A stretch of DNA of 64,000 bases, from NCBI GenBank assembly GCA_950022295.1, contig OX465600.1:9052001-9116000 (forward strand), in the 5' to 3' direction. Within the stretch, counting starts at the first letter, position 1. Every line of letters starts with the position of its first letter. The stretch comes from Bromus sterilis (lineage: Eukaryota; Streptophyta; Magnoliopsida; Poales; Poaceae). The translations under genes were made by a program, and so were the position numbers. The notes below the pieces were generated by a model that did not search any database, was not told where the DNA came from, and was given only the letters and a program-made list of their open reading frames with translations. This document shows positions 45,301 through 58,538 of the stretch, in pieces.

Positions 45301-48300
45301 GAAAACAAAAGATTCTGTTCCTGTTTCTGTTTCTGTCCTTGAGCGAAATAGGATTATATATAAAACACCGCACTGCCTGCACCTTAACGCATAGGAAAAT
45401 GGACAGAATCATTCTGGGACAAGGGCTCCCAGACGCTCCCACAGAGACAGAGGTCTTGGAATCGCAGGATTGTTTTATTTATGGGTTTTGGTCGAGATGT
45501 GCCATTTTTTCAGTGGAACTGCAACCACCAGGAGGATCTGAATCTGATCATCTGAGGTGTTAACAACTCGCAACCTGCTGCTTGTTCTTTATCCCCCCTA
45601 CACGTGTCCAGACATTCCCTAATCATTGCTTAAGCGCTCCATGATTGCGTGCGCAAAGCGTCATGCTTAAGCTAAGTTTGCAGTGGAGTGGATCAGGGTG
45701 CAAACTGTTAACGCTATGCTACCAGTAGTAAAAAAAAACCACCGTAATTTTACTACTCTGAGTCTGAGAGAGGAGCGATGCTGTTGTCGGTGTCGTCGTG
45801 CGGCATCTCAAGAAACGGATCCAATTTAACCGAGTGCACGACATCGATTTGGCCTATCTAGCTACTGACCATCTATCTAAATAGAAAAATGGTGATGGAT
45901 CGATTAAACTAGGCTAAAGTGAATGAAAGGTAGGTCACTGCCACATGGGCCAATCAATCAGAACAACTTATCACTGACGCGCTTTCGTCAGGTACTGAGG
46001 TACAGCAAGCTGGGAGGAGGAGCACACTCATTTACTCTCTATCATCTACGAGCATGTCGGCATGGCAGAGAATCCATTAAACCAAGACAGCCTAGCGACG
46101 CAAGAAAAATAAGCTAAGAACATACCAGAGCAGTGCCTAGCTACTGCACTTAGCAGAATAAGAAGCGAGCCTAACTAGAAGTAGTAGCAGGGATTTGATT
46201 ACTACCTTGGCGTCGAAGGTGTAGCGCTCGACGCCCTTCCAGTTGTCGACGTCGTAGGCGGTGTAGTGCTTGCAGCAGGCGGCGACCTTGAGGGCGCCGT
46301 CGACGACGCCGTTGGCGCCGGCGTCCTGGAGCCCCGTGACGTATCCGACGGCGTACTTGCTGGCCAGCAGCGGGTCCTCGCCGGGGGTCTCCTGCCCTCT
46401 CCCCCAACGCGGGTCCCTGAAGATGTTGATGTTGGGGCTCCAGAAGGTGAGCCCCGCCAGCCCCACGTTGTGCATCGCCCGCGCCTCCGTCGACACCACC
46501 TGCACCATTTTTTTTCTTTCAGAATTCACGCGAGACAAAACCATCATTTCAAATCACAGTAGAGTTTGGGCAAGGTCATTCAGTCATTCTGCACTTGTCT
46601 ATGCACACCGGTCACCATAGTACGTACTCTGAATTTGGTCAAGCAAGGCAGAGGATTGATGATATGGTAGGTGCAACCGAAGAAAAATTAGTGTGAACTC
46701 TGAAGTGGGCAGTGGCTGCTGGATTATTGCGACTTATGACAAACCTTAACAGAGTTCCAGCCTCTCCCTAACTCTCCATGGAAATAGGTCTCATCTTAGC
46801 TTAGCTTAGCGTAATCAGCTTGTTAGGAATCTCTTCCAAAACGCGTGCTAAATCCAGGAGCAAAACGCCATATGCTACAAAGCAGAAAGGGCAGCATTGC
46901 CTGCCTGCTGGCTGCTGCATGCAAGTGGTTGGGATGCCGCTTTCTCCAAACTCGACGAGGACAAGAGCTAGGCGGTGGAGTCGACGACGATTCGCACTAC
47001 GGGGAAGACAAGAAAAGCTGCGTGCGTGCATGGGACCTCAAATACTCCCACGGACCACCAGCACTGGCCATCGGAATTTTATCATGGAGCAGCTTTTAAT
47101 CGTCGGGGCGCCGTTCCGTTTCTGAATTAGTAGTTCCCGTGTGTGACAAGGACGGCTCAACAAGGGATGATCGATGGGGTTTATCCCTGACAGGCGATGT
47201 GCTTACTGCTACCGTCCAATTGATGCAGTCCATCCACGGAGAGACAGCAGTTCATCATCTAGGGTGGAGAAAAAACAAGTCTCCAACTCTCCATGTCCTG
47301 CCTGCACTGTGCGCACACATGGGAGTCATGGAGGGGTGCTGTGCAGGCCCTCTGAAACTAACCCGGTGTGGCCCTAATTATGATTCCTTCTACTACTACT
47401 CATCATCTACTGGTCTATGAATTGTGCATGTCCTTTTGAAAATTTCACATGGGCAACGCACCGGAATGATAAATTCCGGTGGCGGGGCCGGGAAGGTCCC
47501 GGCGGCAGTCCAGGACCAACTTGCTCGCTGCTTGGTGCTTGCTGGAGTACGTGAGTACAGTGCAAATTCCCGTGACGCTTATCACGTCGTAATTCGCGCA
47601 CGTACGGCGCGGCCGCCTCACTCACGACGGTTGCCATTTTTCAACACGTCCGAGTTACCCTGCCTGCCGGTGCTAATTCTCATCCACTACCTCCACCACT
47701 CCTACTAACCATAGCACTACTTCTGCATCTGCATCTCTCTTTGCTCAGATCAGAAGAATGAACAATGGTGAGGTGCCGTGTAAAAATACTGCTAAAAGCT
47801 ACGTATCGGTTGCTGCGAATGCCTATCATCTTATCTCTCCTCGACGCGTCGCCATTGATTTGGAGTGGAGTACAAGACTATCTTCACTATGACACATAAA
47901 TTTCAGCAAGTAATCTCTCCATGGCAAGGAAGAAGTGAAAAACGCATGGATACTCCTCCTCCCCTGTACGCCAGCGTAGTAGACTGAGCAAAAGTAATAA
48001 CTACTACTAGTGTAAGAAAAACGATGGCGTGCTGCTACGGCGCCGGCGCTGCTTTTGAGTTTTGACGGACACCAATGGTTGGTAGGTTGGTAGGATGAGC
48101 AGCAGCGGCGTTAAATGCATGCCGCGCGTCGCCAATGCGAGCAAAAGTCGCCGGCGGAAAGCCGGAAAGCAGCCATGCGGACGGCCGGAATACTCTAATC
48201 CATTGCCCGTATCCCCAATGTAGTACCAACTGCCGCACGGCATCGCATCGCACCAACTGACCACGGAAAGCAACGAACACCATTCCCTGATCCCCACACC

Positions 48301-48883
48301 TGCACCCATCGAACGAATCTCCGCTCCCCAATCCACCAAAATACGGGCGGACGGCGGCGCGCGGAGGAGCAAAAATCGCATCTTTTTCTCGCCGCCGCAA
48401 GTTCTCCATGCATTGCAACGGTGATCGATCGCCATGGAACAAAAGCAAAGCAGGGGAGGTTGCTCGGTGACTGACCTCGCCGATGGCGCGGAAGAGGGAG
48501 GCGTTGAAGGAAGCGGCGGTGAGGAGGGGCTGCGGGAAGCTGGTGGCGCCGGGCACCAGCGGCGAGAACCGGGTGCCGGGCCCCACGTAGGACACGCCGT
48601 GCAGCGCCTCCGACCACCACTCGTACGCCGGGATGCCTAGTCTCCCCAGCGCCGCCTGCTTGTTCACCAGGAACCCCACCTTCTCCGCCAGCGTCAGCCT
48701 GGACACCAGGTCCTTTGCCCGCGCCGACGCCGACGCGTTCCGGTTGCAGAACCCGTACCCCGCCGACGTCGCGTTCCCCGCGTCGCACGCGAACACCGGC
48801 GTCTGCGCCACCGCCGCATTGCCCAACCACGCCATCAGCAGCGCCACGGCGGGCAGGAACGGAGGGCGCGCCGCCATGGCCAT
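42343..48883 (-). CDS. Secreted GH3 beta-D-xylosidase, 7 exons, 769 aa
   Basis: Minus-strand exons: 48883-48476, 46499-46206, 44871-44702, 44545-44448, 43856-43509, 43419-43003, 42917-42343. They total 2,310 nt with no frame break. Residues 1-26 form a signal peptide (a hydrophobic stretch ending AVAQ). The GH3 N-terminal domain includes GLTFWSPNINIFRDPRWGRGQETPGEDP and CCKHYTAYD, with the nucleophile Asp in IVSDCDSV (about residue 296). The GH3 C-terminal domain holds QGIVLLKN, AVIGPNA and GGPFDISFA. A fibronectin-III-like domain closes the protein (FAFGDGLSYT ... HTLHVGDLKH). Plant enzymes of this group act in the cell wall on xylan or arabinoxylan oligosaccharides; some also remove arabinose. 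Length is typical. Introns 1 (about 2.0 kb) and 2 (about 1.3 kb) are large. Exons are very GC-rich. Confidence 0.95.
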
Positions 48884-48926
48884 TGCTGCTCTGCTCTGCC
48901 TCTGCGGAGAAGTAGTGGCAGTGGCG

Positions 48927-48935
48927 ATATATAGA
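48927..48935 (-). promoter_or_regulatory. TATA box of the beta-xylosidase gene
   Basis: The minus strand reads CTATATATC, about 45 bp upstream of the ATG, implying a very short 5' leader. Confidence 0.5.
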
Positions 48936-48999
48936 GTGGTGGCGGGGGCGTGAGGGAGCTGCTTGGTGGTGCGGCCCGTGACGGGGACGGCGGTGGGAG

Positions 49000-51265
49000 A
49001 AGGCTTTGTTTTCGCCGTCGCTTTGCTCCGCTCGCGGCTTGCGATTTGTAGCCTACCGAGCCCGTGACCGATGCCCGTTCGTTCTTGGAGCCATCCTCCC
49101 TCACTGATGACTTGGTTCGCTCTGCCTACGTACGTTGCAATGGATCCCAGAAGTCGGTGCCGTTTCTTGGTGACGAAAACGTGCCGTGCGATGGCGAGCA
49201 AACAAAGTCGGAGCGTTTTTCTTGAACGAGGCCTGAATTTTGGTTCGAGAACGAGTTTGAAAGGCGAAGATGTGGCGGTACAGCGCAGCGCTTTAGACTT
49301 GACAATGTGGATCGTGGTAAAGCAGATCATAAAGTGGAGTACTTTGAGAATCCTCCTCAACGTGGTAGCTGAATGGGTGCCGGTGGTTAACCAAAGCAAA
49401 GCGTGGGTGGAAGGAAAGCTGCTTTTGCCGTGAAGGTACGCGGATGGGATCTGGTGAATTATGTACTTGTGAGGGTTGTTAATTGCCAGGGTGAAAGCAA
49501 GGAATACCATTACCATGTCGTCGATCTCGATCGATTTTTGGGTGGAAACGAGATGGAAAAGACGACTGACTGATCATGGATCCACCGGCAGTCGGGCACC
49601 GGCCAAGATGCGTGCATGATGATGAGGAGGTGCGTTGTGCGTACCCTACGAAACTGCCCACACGTACGTGCGTCCGGTGGTTGGGTGGCCACCTTGTTTG
49701 GGGTTCCATGGATCTCATCTCATCTCATCTCATCGGATTGGATGTATCATGGCCCTAATCCGATGAGGGTTTCGGACCATCACACATGCGATGAGACGCA
49801 GCAGGCAAGGCTGGAAACTCGAATTTGTTTGTTAGGTTAGGTGCGGGGTCTCTGCCCCTCTTGGTCTTGGGGGGGTCTACTAGATAGGTTCCAATGCTCG
49901 TGTCGCCTCACGCGTACATGATGGGCGCTTGATATCATCAGGACCATCGGTGGTTACGCATACTGTTTTCGTCGTCCGCCGGCCACACCCCGTATGCGTT
50001 CAAATTAAACGGATATACATACAAGAGTTTCTCTTTGGCGTACGTCCGTCCGTCCACGAGCTTTGGATCACGCTATCCTTCACGCGAATCGTGGCCACCA
50101 AACACACAACGCCTGCTCGTTTCTGCCAAATTCATCACAAGAAACAAATGCATGCACACCCAGCTTCAAAACGTGTGTGTGCCAACTCTTGGGATCAGGC
50201 CTTCTGAACCTGTGGCGTTACGTACATACATGTCCGGATGTCCTAATCGGATCAAATCAAGTTTTTATACATCCAGTATTTGGTTGATGTGTGTTGATCA
50301 TGTCGATAGCAACGCATGCGTGTCGCGATCAAGCAGTGGTGATGGTCCCGCACGTTGAGGTTACCTGGTGACCAACCATGAATGAACCTGCTGCATGCAT
50401 GCATATCAAACAGATTTCTTCCATGGTCCGTCACCTAGTCAAATTACGGGCAGGTAGTTTCGTTTAATATGGATGCTAAAATGAGGAGGGCAATGCCTTG
50501 CTTTCCCGGGCGAACATCGCCAAGCCGGCCGATCGGTGTCGCCGCGCGCCGGTCAATATGCGATACCAGTACGGTGGTGCTACGTTTGGTGAACTTTTAG
50601 ACGAGGAAACTCTTTTGGTTTGGTTGGCTTTCCCTGCACTGCACGTTGGGTTTCAAGTGTCTTGCGTCGGAAGCACGAAGGCTCTCTGTGGGCGCCAGTG
50701 CCTTTCCATTAGCGGGAATGCATGCGTGACGCAGCTTCAGGGTGACTGGGTGAGAATGAGAAGATTATTGCGTACGACGCCGACATGCCATGCCGGGATT
50801 GAAACTTGAAAGGCGTCAGTCAGGGTGCAGGTGCGCCAGTGTTGATGCGATCGTTCTAGTTGTCGGGGGTGCTGGATGCATGCGGCGGCCTTAGAAAAAT
50901 GTCAACGGAAAGCATATTGGAACCCCGTGCGCTTTTCATGTAAGTTTCGTTCCAAAAGCAATCTCCGGTGACGAACGCACCTTCAAGTGTACTGAAAAAC
51001 TAAAGTCTATAGGTCATCTTCAACGCCGGAATGTAAACCTCCCTCAATCATTTAGACCAGGCAACTTTGGACTTGTTTTGCCATTTAGGGTACGTACTAG
51101 CCCGCAAAATCCTTTCTACAACATGTTTCATTCTGGTGTCATAGAACATTTGAATTGCGTACGTTCCTTTTGGTTATTTTTGTTTGTTTAGTTTTAGTTT
51201 CAGAATATTTCATACGGTTTCGTTCGGGTTCTCTAGGTTTCAAATTCTATCACGACATTTTGAAT
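49000..51265. other. Upstream region of the beta-xylosidase gene, no gene recognised
   Basis: It contains a (TCATC)n pentamer run at about 49706-49735, CATGCATGCATGCATG at about 50390, and otherwise unique-looking sequence. No ORF here has a recognisable domain. Confidence 0.45.
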
Positions 51266-51505
51266 TTTTTGTCAATATAGATCACCCTAGCAAATTCAAT
51301 GTCAAAAAGGACCACCTTTGAAAAACTTTGTCAGAAAGGACCACCTCGTGCCGCCGTTGCCGGGGCGACATGTGGTTCGCTGTGGCGGCACCCTCCACAT
51401 GTCGCACCGGCAATGGCGGCACGAGGTGGTCCTTTTTGACAAAGTTTTTCAAAGGTGGTCCTTTTTTGACATTGAATTTGCTAGTGTGGTCTCTTTTGAC
51501 AAAAA
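51266..51505. mobile_element. Near-perfect hairpin element, 240 bp (110-bp arms, 19-nt loop)
   Basis: The left arm 51266-51375 and right arm 51395-51505 are reverse complements with about eight mismatches, through both the AT-rich outer part (GCAAATTCAATGTCAAAAA) and the GC-rich inner part (CACCTCGTGCCGCC). Probably a fold-back MITE. If transcribed it would form a long double-stranded RNA. Confidence 0.85.
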
Positions 51506-51605
51506 TTTGACAATCCCACGACACTTACATATTTGGGTCCTCAGCCCGTCGTCACCTAGCCCACCGTCCTCACACGAGTAACACCACGACGCTCCCCCAA
51601 CAAGT

Positions 51606-52250
51606 TTGGATCTAGCTATCACCACCATGGGTTGTGGGTCCACCAGGATGATCAGTCACATATTAGACTTTATACAAACATTTTAGTTTATTATTAAACC
51701 CGCAACAACTTCTAGGAGATGTTTGACCATGAAATATCATTGAAAATCATGCCAACAATTCAATTTATACTCTAGATTTTTTCTATAAATTTGATTCAAG
51801 CATACGCTAGAAACTATTGTTAAAATAGTTGTTAGACCATACACCTTAAAGATATCTATCAAGATATTTAAATATATTAAAACACACACACACACACATA
51901 TGAAACAAAAAATCAATGGGCCATTCGATTTGTCTTTTTTTATTTTAGGACATTCCATTTCAAGATTATGTTAAGGAACAATGCGTTGAAAATGTAAAAA
52001 AACACAACTTTTGTATATTAAATACATCTTAATTTAGCTCAAGACAAGTACATAATTTTCAATATTATACATTACATATGTACAAAAACTAGTATGGTTT
52101 ATATTAACAATGTTATTTTATACTTAAGAATGCTAGTTATATGATTGAAAAATCACTAACATTGTTGTACGATGAAAATAAGTTCTAAGGAGTTTAAAAG
52201 TTTTGTATAAATACCGTTATTTTGATTCGTTGCGGTTCAGAAATATTTGT
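51606..52250. repeat. Dispersed 640-bp direct repeat, copy 1
   Basis: Similar to 60595-61247 from TTGGATCTAGCTATCACC to the region after AGTTTAAAAGTTTTGTATA. AT-rich with a CA microsatellite at about 51884. No coding signal; an unidentified transposon fragment is likely. Confidence 0.85.
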
Positions 52251-52265
52251 TGACTGGCTAGATGG

Positions 52266-52721
52266 TACTCCCTTCGTCCTGTTGTGTTGGGCACCTAAAG
52301 AAATTCTGAAATTCCTAAAGTGTTAGACACAATTCAATTAAATATGTCTTGTTTTCTCAATGGCCTTGTACGCGCATCTTCTCTCGCAGCATCAGGAAAC
52401 TAGTCCACCTCCTAACCTCCATTATGTATGAAAGCAAACTGAAGGCATGTTGTTCTTTTTGTCTTCCTGATGTAACCCGTCCTTCTTGTGTGAAAGAAAT
52501 TATGCATGTATTCATGTTTCCTTGGGGCTCCTACTTCTATAAACGACGAAGAAAATAGCCAATGCATGCAAATAGTCAATACGGTCAACACTAATGATGA
52601 GATTTAATTACCAATTCAGTTTCGATTTCGAGAGAAATCTCAACGCGGGCTCGTCCAATCTTTGCATGACTAAATTTTATAGCTTTTTGTTAGGTGTCCA
52701 ACACATCAGAACGGAGGAGTA
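52266..52721. mobile_element. Mariner/Stowaway-like element with about 32-bp inverted repeats, 456 bp
   Basis: The left end TACTCCCTTCGTCCTGTTGT is followed by GTTGGGCACCTAA. The right end TTAGGTGTCCAACACATCAG is followed by AACGGAGGAGTA. They are inverted repeats of about 32 bp with TA ends. It is longer than typical Stowaway MITEs. Confidence 0.75.
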
Positions 52722-55700
52722 GTACTTCATAGTTTGATCTTTTTAGAATTGGTCTTAATTTCAAATTCTGTGTTTCTTGTCGTGTTGTGGCATTTGCAAT
52801 TGTTAGAGGTGGAAATATTGCCAATCATCTTTTCGATGTTGCATTCTTATTCTGGAATCATAGGAGTCCTAATTACCTTAGAGAATACCAACTATATCGG
52901 AGATAGCTTGACCTAGAATAGATTATAGTTAATCATGCTAAGGAAAAAAGATCGTATGTGTGTTGTTCGATCACCAAGAGTTCCTTGTGGTTCAAAGATT
53001 GATCAAAATGCTATTCATCATTCTATATCCATCGCTGGCATGCAGCCAGGAGACTTAATGCTCCTAATTCTCACCTGGTTAGGGTTAACGCTATCTTAAG
53101 TAAACCTAATAATGTCGCCCTGGGGCACCACAAGAAACATAAATGAGGTACATCCAATACGGTAACCTATTAGTGCACGTAAGGACATAAGAAAGAAAAA
53201 TAACTATTTGCCTTCCTATAGTAGAAACGAAGACATGTAGTAATACACACACTCTATTGCTAAAAACCGGAGCACGGTTCGACGGCTATGCAACGAGTGA
53301 CAACGGTTAATAAGTTGCCTATATATTTGTTGAGGGCAATGTTAAGTGTAATGACTAGGCGTATGTTGTTGAGTCACGTAGGACGGCCACATGGCGTTGA
53401 CGGTCAACGACGACAGCCGAATTGGCTGATGTATGTGTAAAGGTACCGGCTAGCGATTAGGCAAGAAACGCTAAGGATTCAGACGTGGGAATAAGTTTTT
53501 TGGGGAATCACAGATGTACTTAAGTTGATTCTAAATCCATTTAGAGCAAAAGATACGATACAGGAAAGATAAGATGCATCCTAAAACAAAGGAAAGATAA
53601 GATGCACCACGACAACAAACAGAGCTGTGCACATGATACCAGGACAGGAGGGACGAGACATGACCAGAACGCGCGATTCCCGTACATTTCTTGGAACCAC
53701 CACCGCAGCAGCCAGAGAAGCAGTGGGCAAGCGGCCAAGCCGGTGCTTGCATGCATGCATGCCCACAAAATGGGCACGCTGCGAGTACGGGGCCAGCTAG
53801 CTAATCCAAACGTCGCCAGTCACGGGCGCGCGCCACCGCCACCTTGGCTTTGTCCGCGCCGTTCGTACGTACTACACTACGTCGTACTGCGCGCCGCGAG
53901 CGTCCGTCCCCAGGACAAAGACGACGCTGTGTGTCTGTCCGTATGTATGTATGTATGACTCCGTGCAGTGCAGCAGGGACCGCTCATACGTGCGTGTACA
54001 GGTTGAGCTGGCCCCTCTCATATGATCTTTCATCGACTTGTCGTCTGCCCCGGCAGCCAGCGGTGGAGATCGATCGCCTGGCTACCATTGCGTGTGTCGG
54101 TTTCGCGGGAAGGACGACCGGCGGTGGCGTTTCATGGTTGCCGGTGGAGGTGCAAGTGATCGTTAACCGTCGCTTCCATCCACCGTACCACAAGTCCATG
54201 TTAGTATCGTTCATCATTCATATGCCTACCTAGCCTGTGCATGCATGGTGGCTCAGAGAGGGGCTCCCTTGCTTGCTTTGCTTACGGTAACCTCAACGCT
54301 TGTCGATCCGGTCTGCTGCCGAAGCAGATCGAGCACTGACGTGATGCCGCAACTCCATTATCGAGCAATCCTAGCATGCCATGCCTTGAGCTCGATCAAA
54401 TCTGGCTGGAAAACAGAGTGCACTCACCGCCATCTCTGATCTCTCCGTCCTACGATATGAGGTGGCACATAATACATGGAATATAGTGCCCCATGTCAGG
54501 CCCGTCGCTCGTTGAGTCAGTCATCCATGGTCACGTTGCGCTGGTCGATCGGAATATTAGGCGTGGCGTGGCACACAGCGTCACCGGAGCTCGTCTTGGG
54601 TTCTCGGCCGCCCGCAGAAGGCAACGACAAGAGATTAACAATGGCAGCTCTAATGGTATTTGTGTTCCTAGTGGTGGCTGCACTCACTCGTGTCATCTAT
54701 GGTGCTGGTGGTTGTTGGTCCGTTCCTTTGCTTTGCCATGGACAGCGTAACCACAGTTTTTTTTTATCAAAACACCACTCTTTTGTAACGACCTGCGTGC
54801 AAAATACTATGCTACATGCGTCCGTTCGGCCCTTTCAATCAAAGGCCGTGTCGGCTAGGCACTTTGGTCAGTTTGCCCGACACGGCGAACACTTCGCCCC
54901 ATCGAAGAAGATCAGATGAGATGTTTTATTGTAGGCTCGAACAAGATCGGTGTTTGATCGCGCATTCGTGTCGATCATGATGAGCAAGTGTCGCCGTGCC
55001 CGCCCGCTGTTTACATAGAACGGTATTCCCTCTGTTTGAAATTATGAGACGTTTCAAATATTTTAATATAAACATAAAATCCATTGGCTCAGGAAGGAAA
55101 ATGCTTGATTTTTTTTCTCTCCAGGGGATTTATAGGTGGATACGAAGTTTGGCGTGGCTATGTATCGCCTTGGATGTGGAGCAGCTGCTGCTACTCGCCT
55201 ACAGCAAGCGTCCGGTTGGGCAGCCTAATCAGCTTCCTGCAGGTTAATTCGTTTTTTATTTTTTATTTTTTATTCTTGTTTTAGTTTTCTTAAATTTATT
55301 TTAAAAATCTAGGTAAAATTTTAAAAAAATTATATTAGCTTAAATTATTAAAAAAAGCAAAATCTAAAAAATATTAAGACATCGTACATTTTATGTTAGA
55401 TTAATTTTTTAAAATTGTTGATACAATTCAAATTTTTGTTTCATTTAATTTTTATATATTTTTCAGAAAAAACTTAATTTATTTAAAAAAACTTTATACA
55501 CATATATTTTTTGTGAAATTCAAAAATATATTTCAAACAATTCAAAAAATAAATGTTATGTTTACAAAAAACGTGCATATGATTTTTTCTTTTTAAATTC
55601 ATTTTTTATACATTATAAAATTATAGTATAATTTTAAATTTGATTTTTTTATTATTCAATTTTTTCCAATATTTATGCAAATTTTTTTAACACATATTTG

Positions 55701-55800
55701 AAAAAATGTTCAAAACACCTCTGCCGCGGTAATTATACAGACTTTTTTGGTCCACCACTTCCGAGGTATGGTAGTTAAGGGCCTCGCGTCTGGCCGAGCA
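52722..55800. other. Intergenic region, no confident gene
   Basis: It includes a (GTAT)n run at about 53940, GC-rich stretches at 53700-54600 and an AT-rich low-complexity tract at 55240-55720. An ATG at 54641 in good context starts a hydrophobic, signal-peptide-like stretch (MAALMVFVFLVVAALT), but nothing recognisable follows. Confidence 0.4.
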
Positions 55801-56007
55801 TATGTTATGGGCCTGGCCTCGTTCACAGCGGCGGTCCAGCCAGACCCTGAGTAGCTTTTCTACGCAGTAGCCGCCGTAACCCCTCTCTCTTCCATCCAGC
55901 CGCCGGCCGCCGTCGAGTTCAGGGTTCTTGCCTCCCGCGGCCATCTGCCAGCTCCGTAGACCTCTTATCTTCCGAGGGATAGCAGAGAGTCGGACAGGGC
56001 GGCAAGG

Positions 56008-58538
56008 ATGGGGGAGGAGGTGCATCTGGGCTTGCCGGGGCCCTGGGCGGAGGACTACCGGGAGAAGGCCGACCACTACACCACCAAGATCGGCGGGGTC
56101 CCTGTACGTCACTACTAATTTTACTGTTTTCTTCGTATTTAGCTCAGGAATCACGACCAGAGATTAAGCTCCTTATTCCACCGTTTCTGCCAATTGTAGT
56201 TTCTGTTACTCCCCAAAGCTAGCTCCTTATTTGAGTAATTTTGCTGAATCTTGCTTGTGCAGGATTGGCCAGCTGAGGATATGGGCGCTGAAGCAGAGTT
56301 GCTCCATTGCAGATTGTGTGGAACCAGGCTCTGCCTTGTTGCTCAGGCGAGCTTATATTAGTGGCAACAATTTGAAGTGCTGTAGCATATGTCTTGATAA
56401 ATATTCAGGGAATGGAGTACTGTGAATTTATTATTTTGGACATAGGTTACCCTGAACTGAGTTCTTGCGAATATCTTTGGTAGCCAACACCTATGTCTCA
56501 GCACTAGTAGTCATTCTATTTTTCTTTTTCTTATTATGTGTGTGTAATGATTCCAGGTTTATGCTCCTCTTGCAAAGCTCAATATCGAGGAGAGGACACT
56601 GTATGTGCTTGTTTGCCCGACACCAAAATGCAGCCCTAACCCCGAAAGGCAAGTATGTATGTGTATTTTACCATTGGTACAATCGCATGTTATTCCGAAT
56701 TGTTTGTGTGATTTGAGGTTCGTTTGTCTGACTTTTGATTTTATTTGCTTCTTAAAGTTGGAAGGTCCTAAGAGTTCAGAAGTGCCATAGTGGTACGCAA
56801 ACAAATGATAATGCGGATGCGTTAGTCCAGAGGAAAGAAAAGGTTTGCTCAAATGAGCCAACTCCTTCGAGTTTCGTGGGAAACATTAGTGAGGAAAACA
56901 AGAGTTACAATGATGATGATTTTGATTTGGATGCCTTGGCTGAAGCACTCGAGCAGGCTGCAACGGTGGCATCCAACACAAAGAAGAAAAATAAATCAAA
57001 GCGTGCTAATAATATCCCTACAAAATGCGCTGTAGTGAAGGAGAAAGTAAATGACCTGAGTATACCAGGTAAGGAAAATTTCTGAAGATCTCGTTGCGTA
57101 AGTGTAAAGTCAGAGTGTTTTGGTCTCATCAAATTCTCGTTCTGCAGTTCTTCCTTGCTTCTACATCTATTATGATAAGGAACAATCGAGGGGGAAAAGC
57201 AATGTAGGTTCAAGTAGCTATGAAAAAGTTTTGGCAGAAGAGATCATGGACATGGGGAATGATGAAGAAGAAAAATGGGAAGGAGAAAAGTATGAATATG
57301 ATAGTGCTCCTGGTGCCGACAGAACTTTCTTAAAATTTAAGAAACGGTTGGATGCATATCCTCAACAATGCTTTAGGTATAACTCATCTTGTCCTAATAA
57401 TTATGTTTTGACTCATATATTGTCTAAGTGTGCACCTTTTCTAGTTTCAGAACCTGATTCAAGCTTGGTGTAATACCTGTAGGTACTCTTATGCTGGTAG
57501 GCCACTGTTGGCCACAGCTAACTCACAAGATGTTGGCACATGTAAGATTTGTGGTTCACGATGCCAATATGAACTTCAACTGATGTCCCCATTATCATAT
57601 TTTCTCCATCAAGCTGGTGATGGTTCCTCAAATTTTGCACCTAATGCCTGGACTTGGCTGACTCTTGTTATCTACACTTGCTCCAAGGTATGATTTTAAA
57701 TTTCAGTTTATTGATATTAACTAAATGATGAAGTTTAAGGATATGTCGAGGCTATTTCTTAATACCTTAACAGCAGCCATATCCTTTCATAACTTGATAA
57801 ATATGTCCAGTGAACATCTGCTTCTGGATAATTACATACCCGAAACATTTCACTAGCCTTCACATGGCTGCCCTATGTTGATCACCGTTCACATAGGCTT
57901 GGTCAACGAGCGTTAATCCCATCCGCCCCACGTTACAACGTTTCAGGATAACACGAGTTACACGGATCACGAAGAAGCTGAACAAAACAGACACAACTTT
58001 CCCCTACCATATTCATGTGTAGTACGTAATTTCTTATTTAGCATGATCCAGATGAATGGAATGGACCGACACATGAAACTATAAATTTGAGACGGTGGGG
58101 TGTGTTGGGATTGCAAACCCTTTGCTGTATGGATCCCAGTGCTAGACTTGTTTTGATTTCATAAACTCCTAGTATCTAGTGGACCTCTTATATTGTTCTT
58201 AACCATGTTACTCTGGTTTCATTTTGATAATGGAACTGGGGAGTATTTGGCTCCCTGATGATCTAACATTGAAACTATAAATTTATAGTGAGAAGTTTCT
58301 TATTAGTAGTTTTCCCCATTTATTATTTCTTAAGGCTGAGAAATGAATTTTTAACCGCGTTTAATTGTTTTTAGTTGGCTTATTTTGTTGTATTTTGGAG
58401 TACACCATGATCCTAACAATAATCTACCGCCTGCAGAGTTGTTGTCCTTCGTCTTGCGGTGAAAAGCCGGGCAATTGCTGTTGGGGAGTGGTGGAGGAGG
58501 AGATAATGATTCAGGAGGATGAAGCATGCAATGCGTAA
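56008..58538 (+). CDS. PDCD2/TSR4-family protein (programmed cell death 2-like), 7 exons, 372 aa
   Basis: Exons: 56008-56103, 56263-56346, 56557-56648, 56758-57068, 57148-57376, 57483-57687, 58437-58538; 1,119 nt in one frame. Introns 2 and 3 use GC donors (CAG|GCGAGC and AAG|GCAAGT); the rest are GT-AG. N-terminal part: LGLPGPWAEDY, then Cys pairs HCRLCGTRLC and CPTPKC (MYND/zinc-like cysteines). The middle is an acidic, disordered region (DDDFDLDALAEALEQA and a Lys-rich run). The C-terminal PDCD2 domain has CFYIYYDKE, FLKFKKRLDAYPQQCFRY and CKICGSRCQYELQLMSPLSYFL, ending with Cys-rich SCCPSSCGEKPGNCCW. Relatives (yeast Tsr4, animal PDCD2/PDCD2L) act as chaperones for ribosomal protein uS5 during 40S assembly. 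Length fits the plant family. Confidence 0.93.

Noticed and set aside
48035..49516. 493-codon minus-strand frame
   Set aside because: Only its middle (48883-48476) is real, as xylosidase exon 1; the rest is promoter and intron read through.
55240..55720. AT-rich tract as a possible matrix-attachment region or origin
   Set aside because: Base composition alone does not support either claim.
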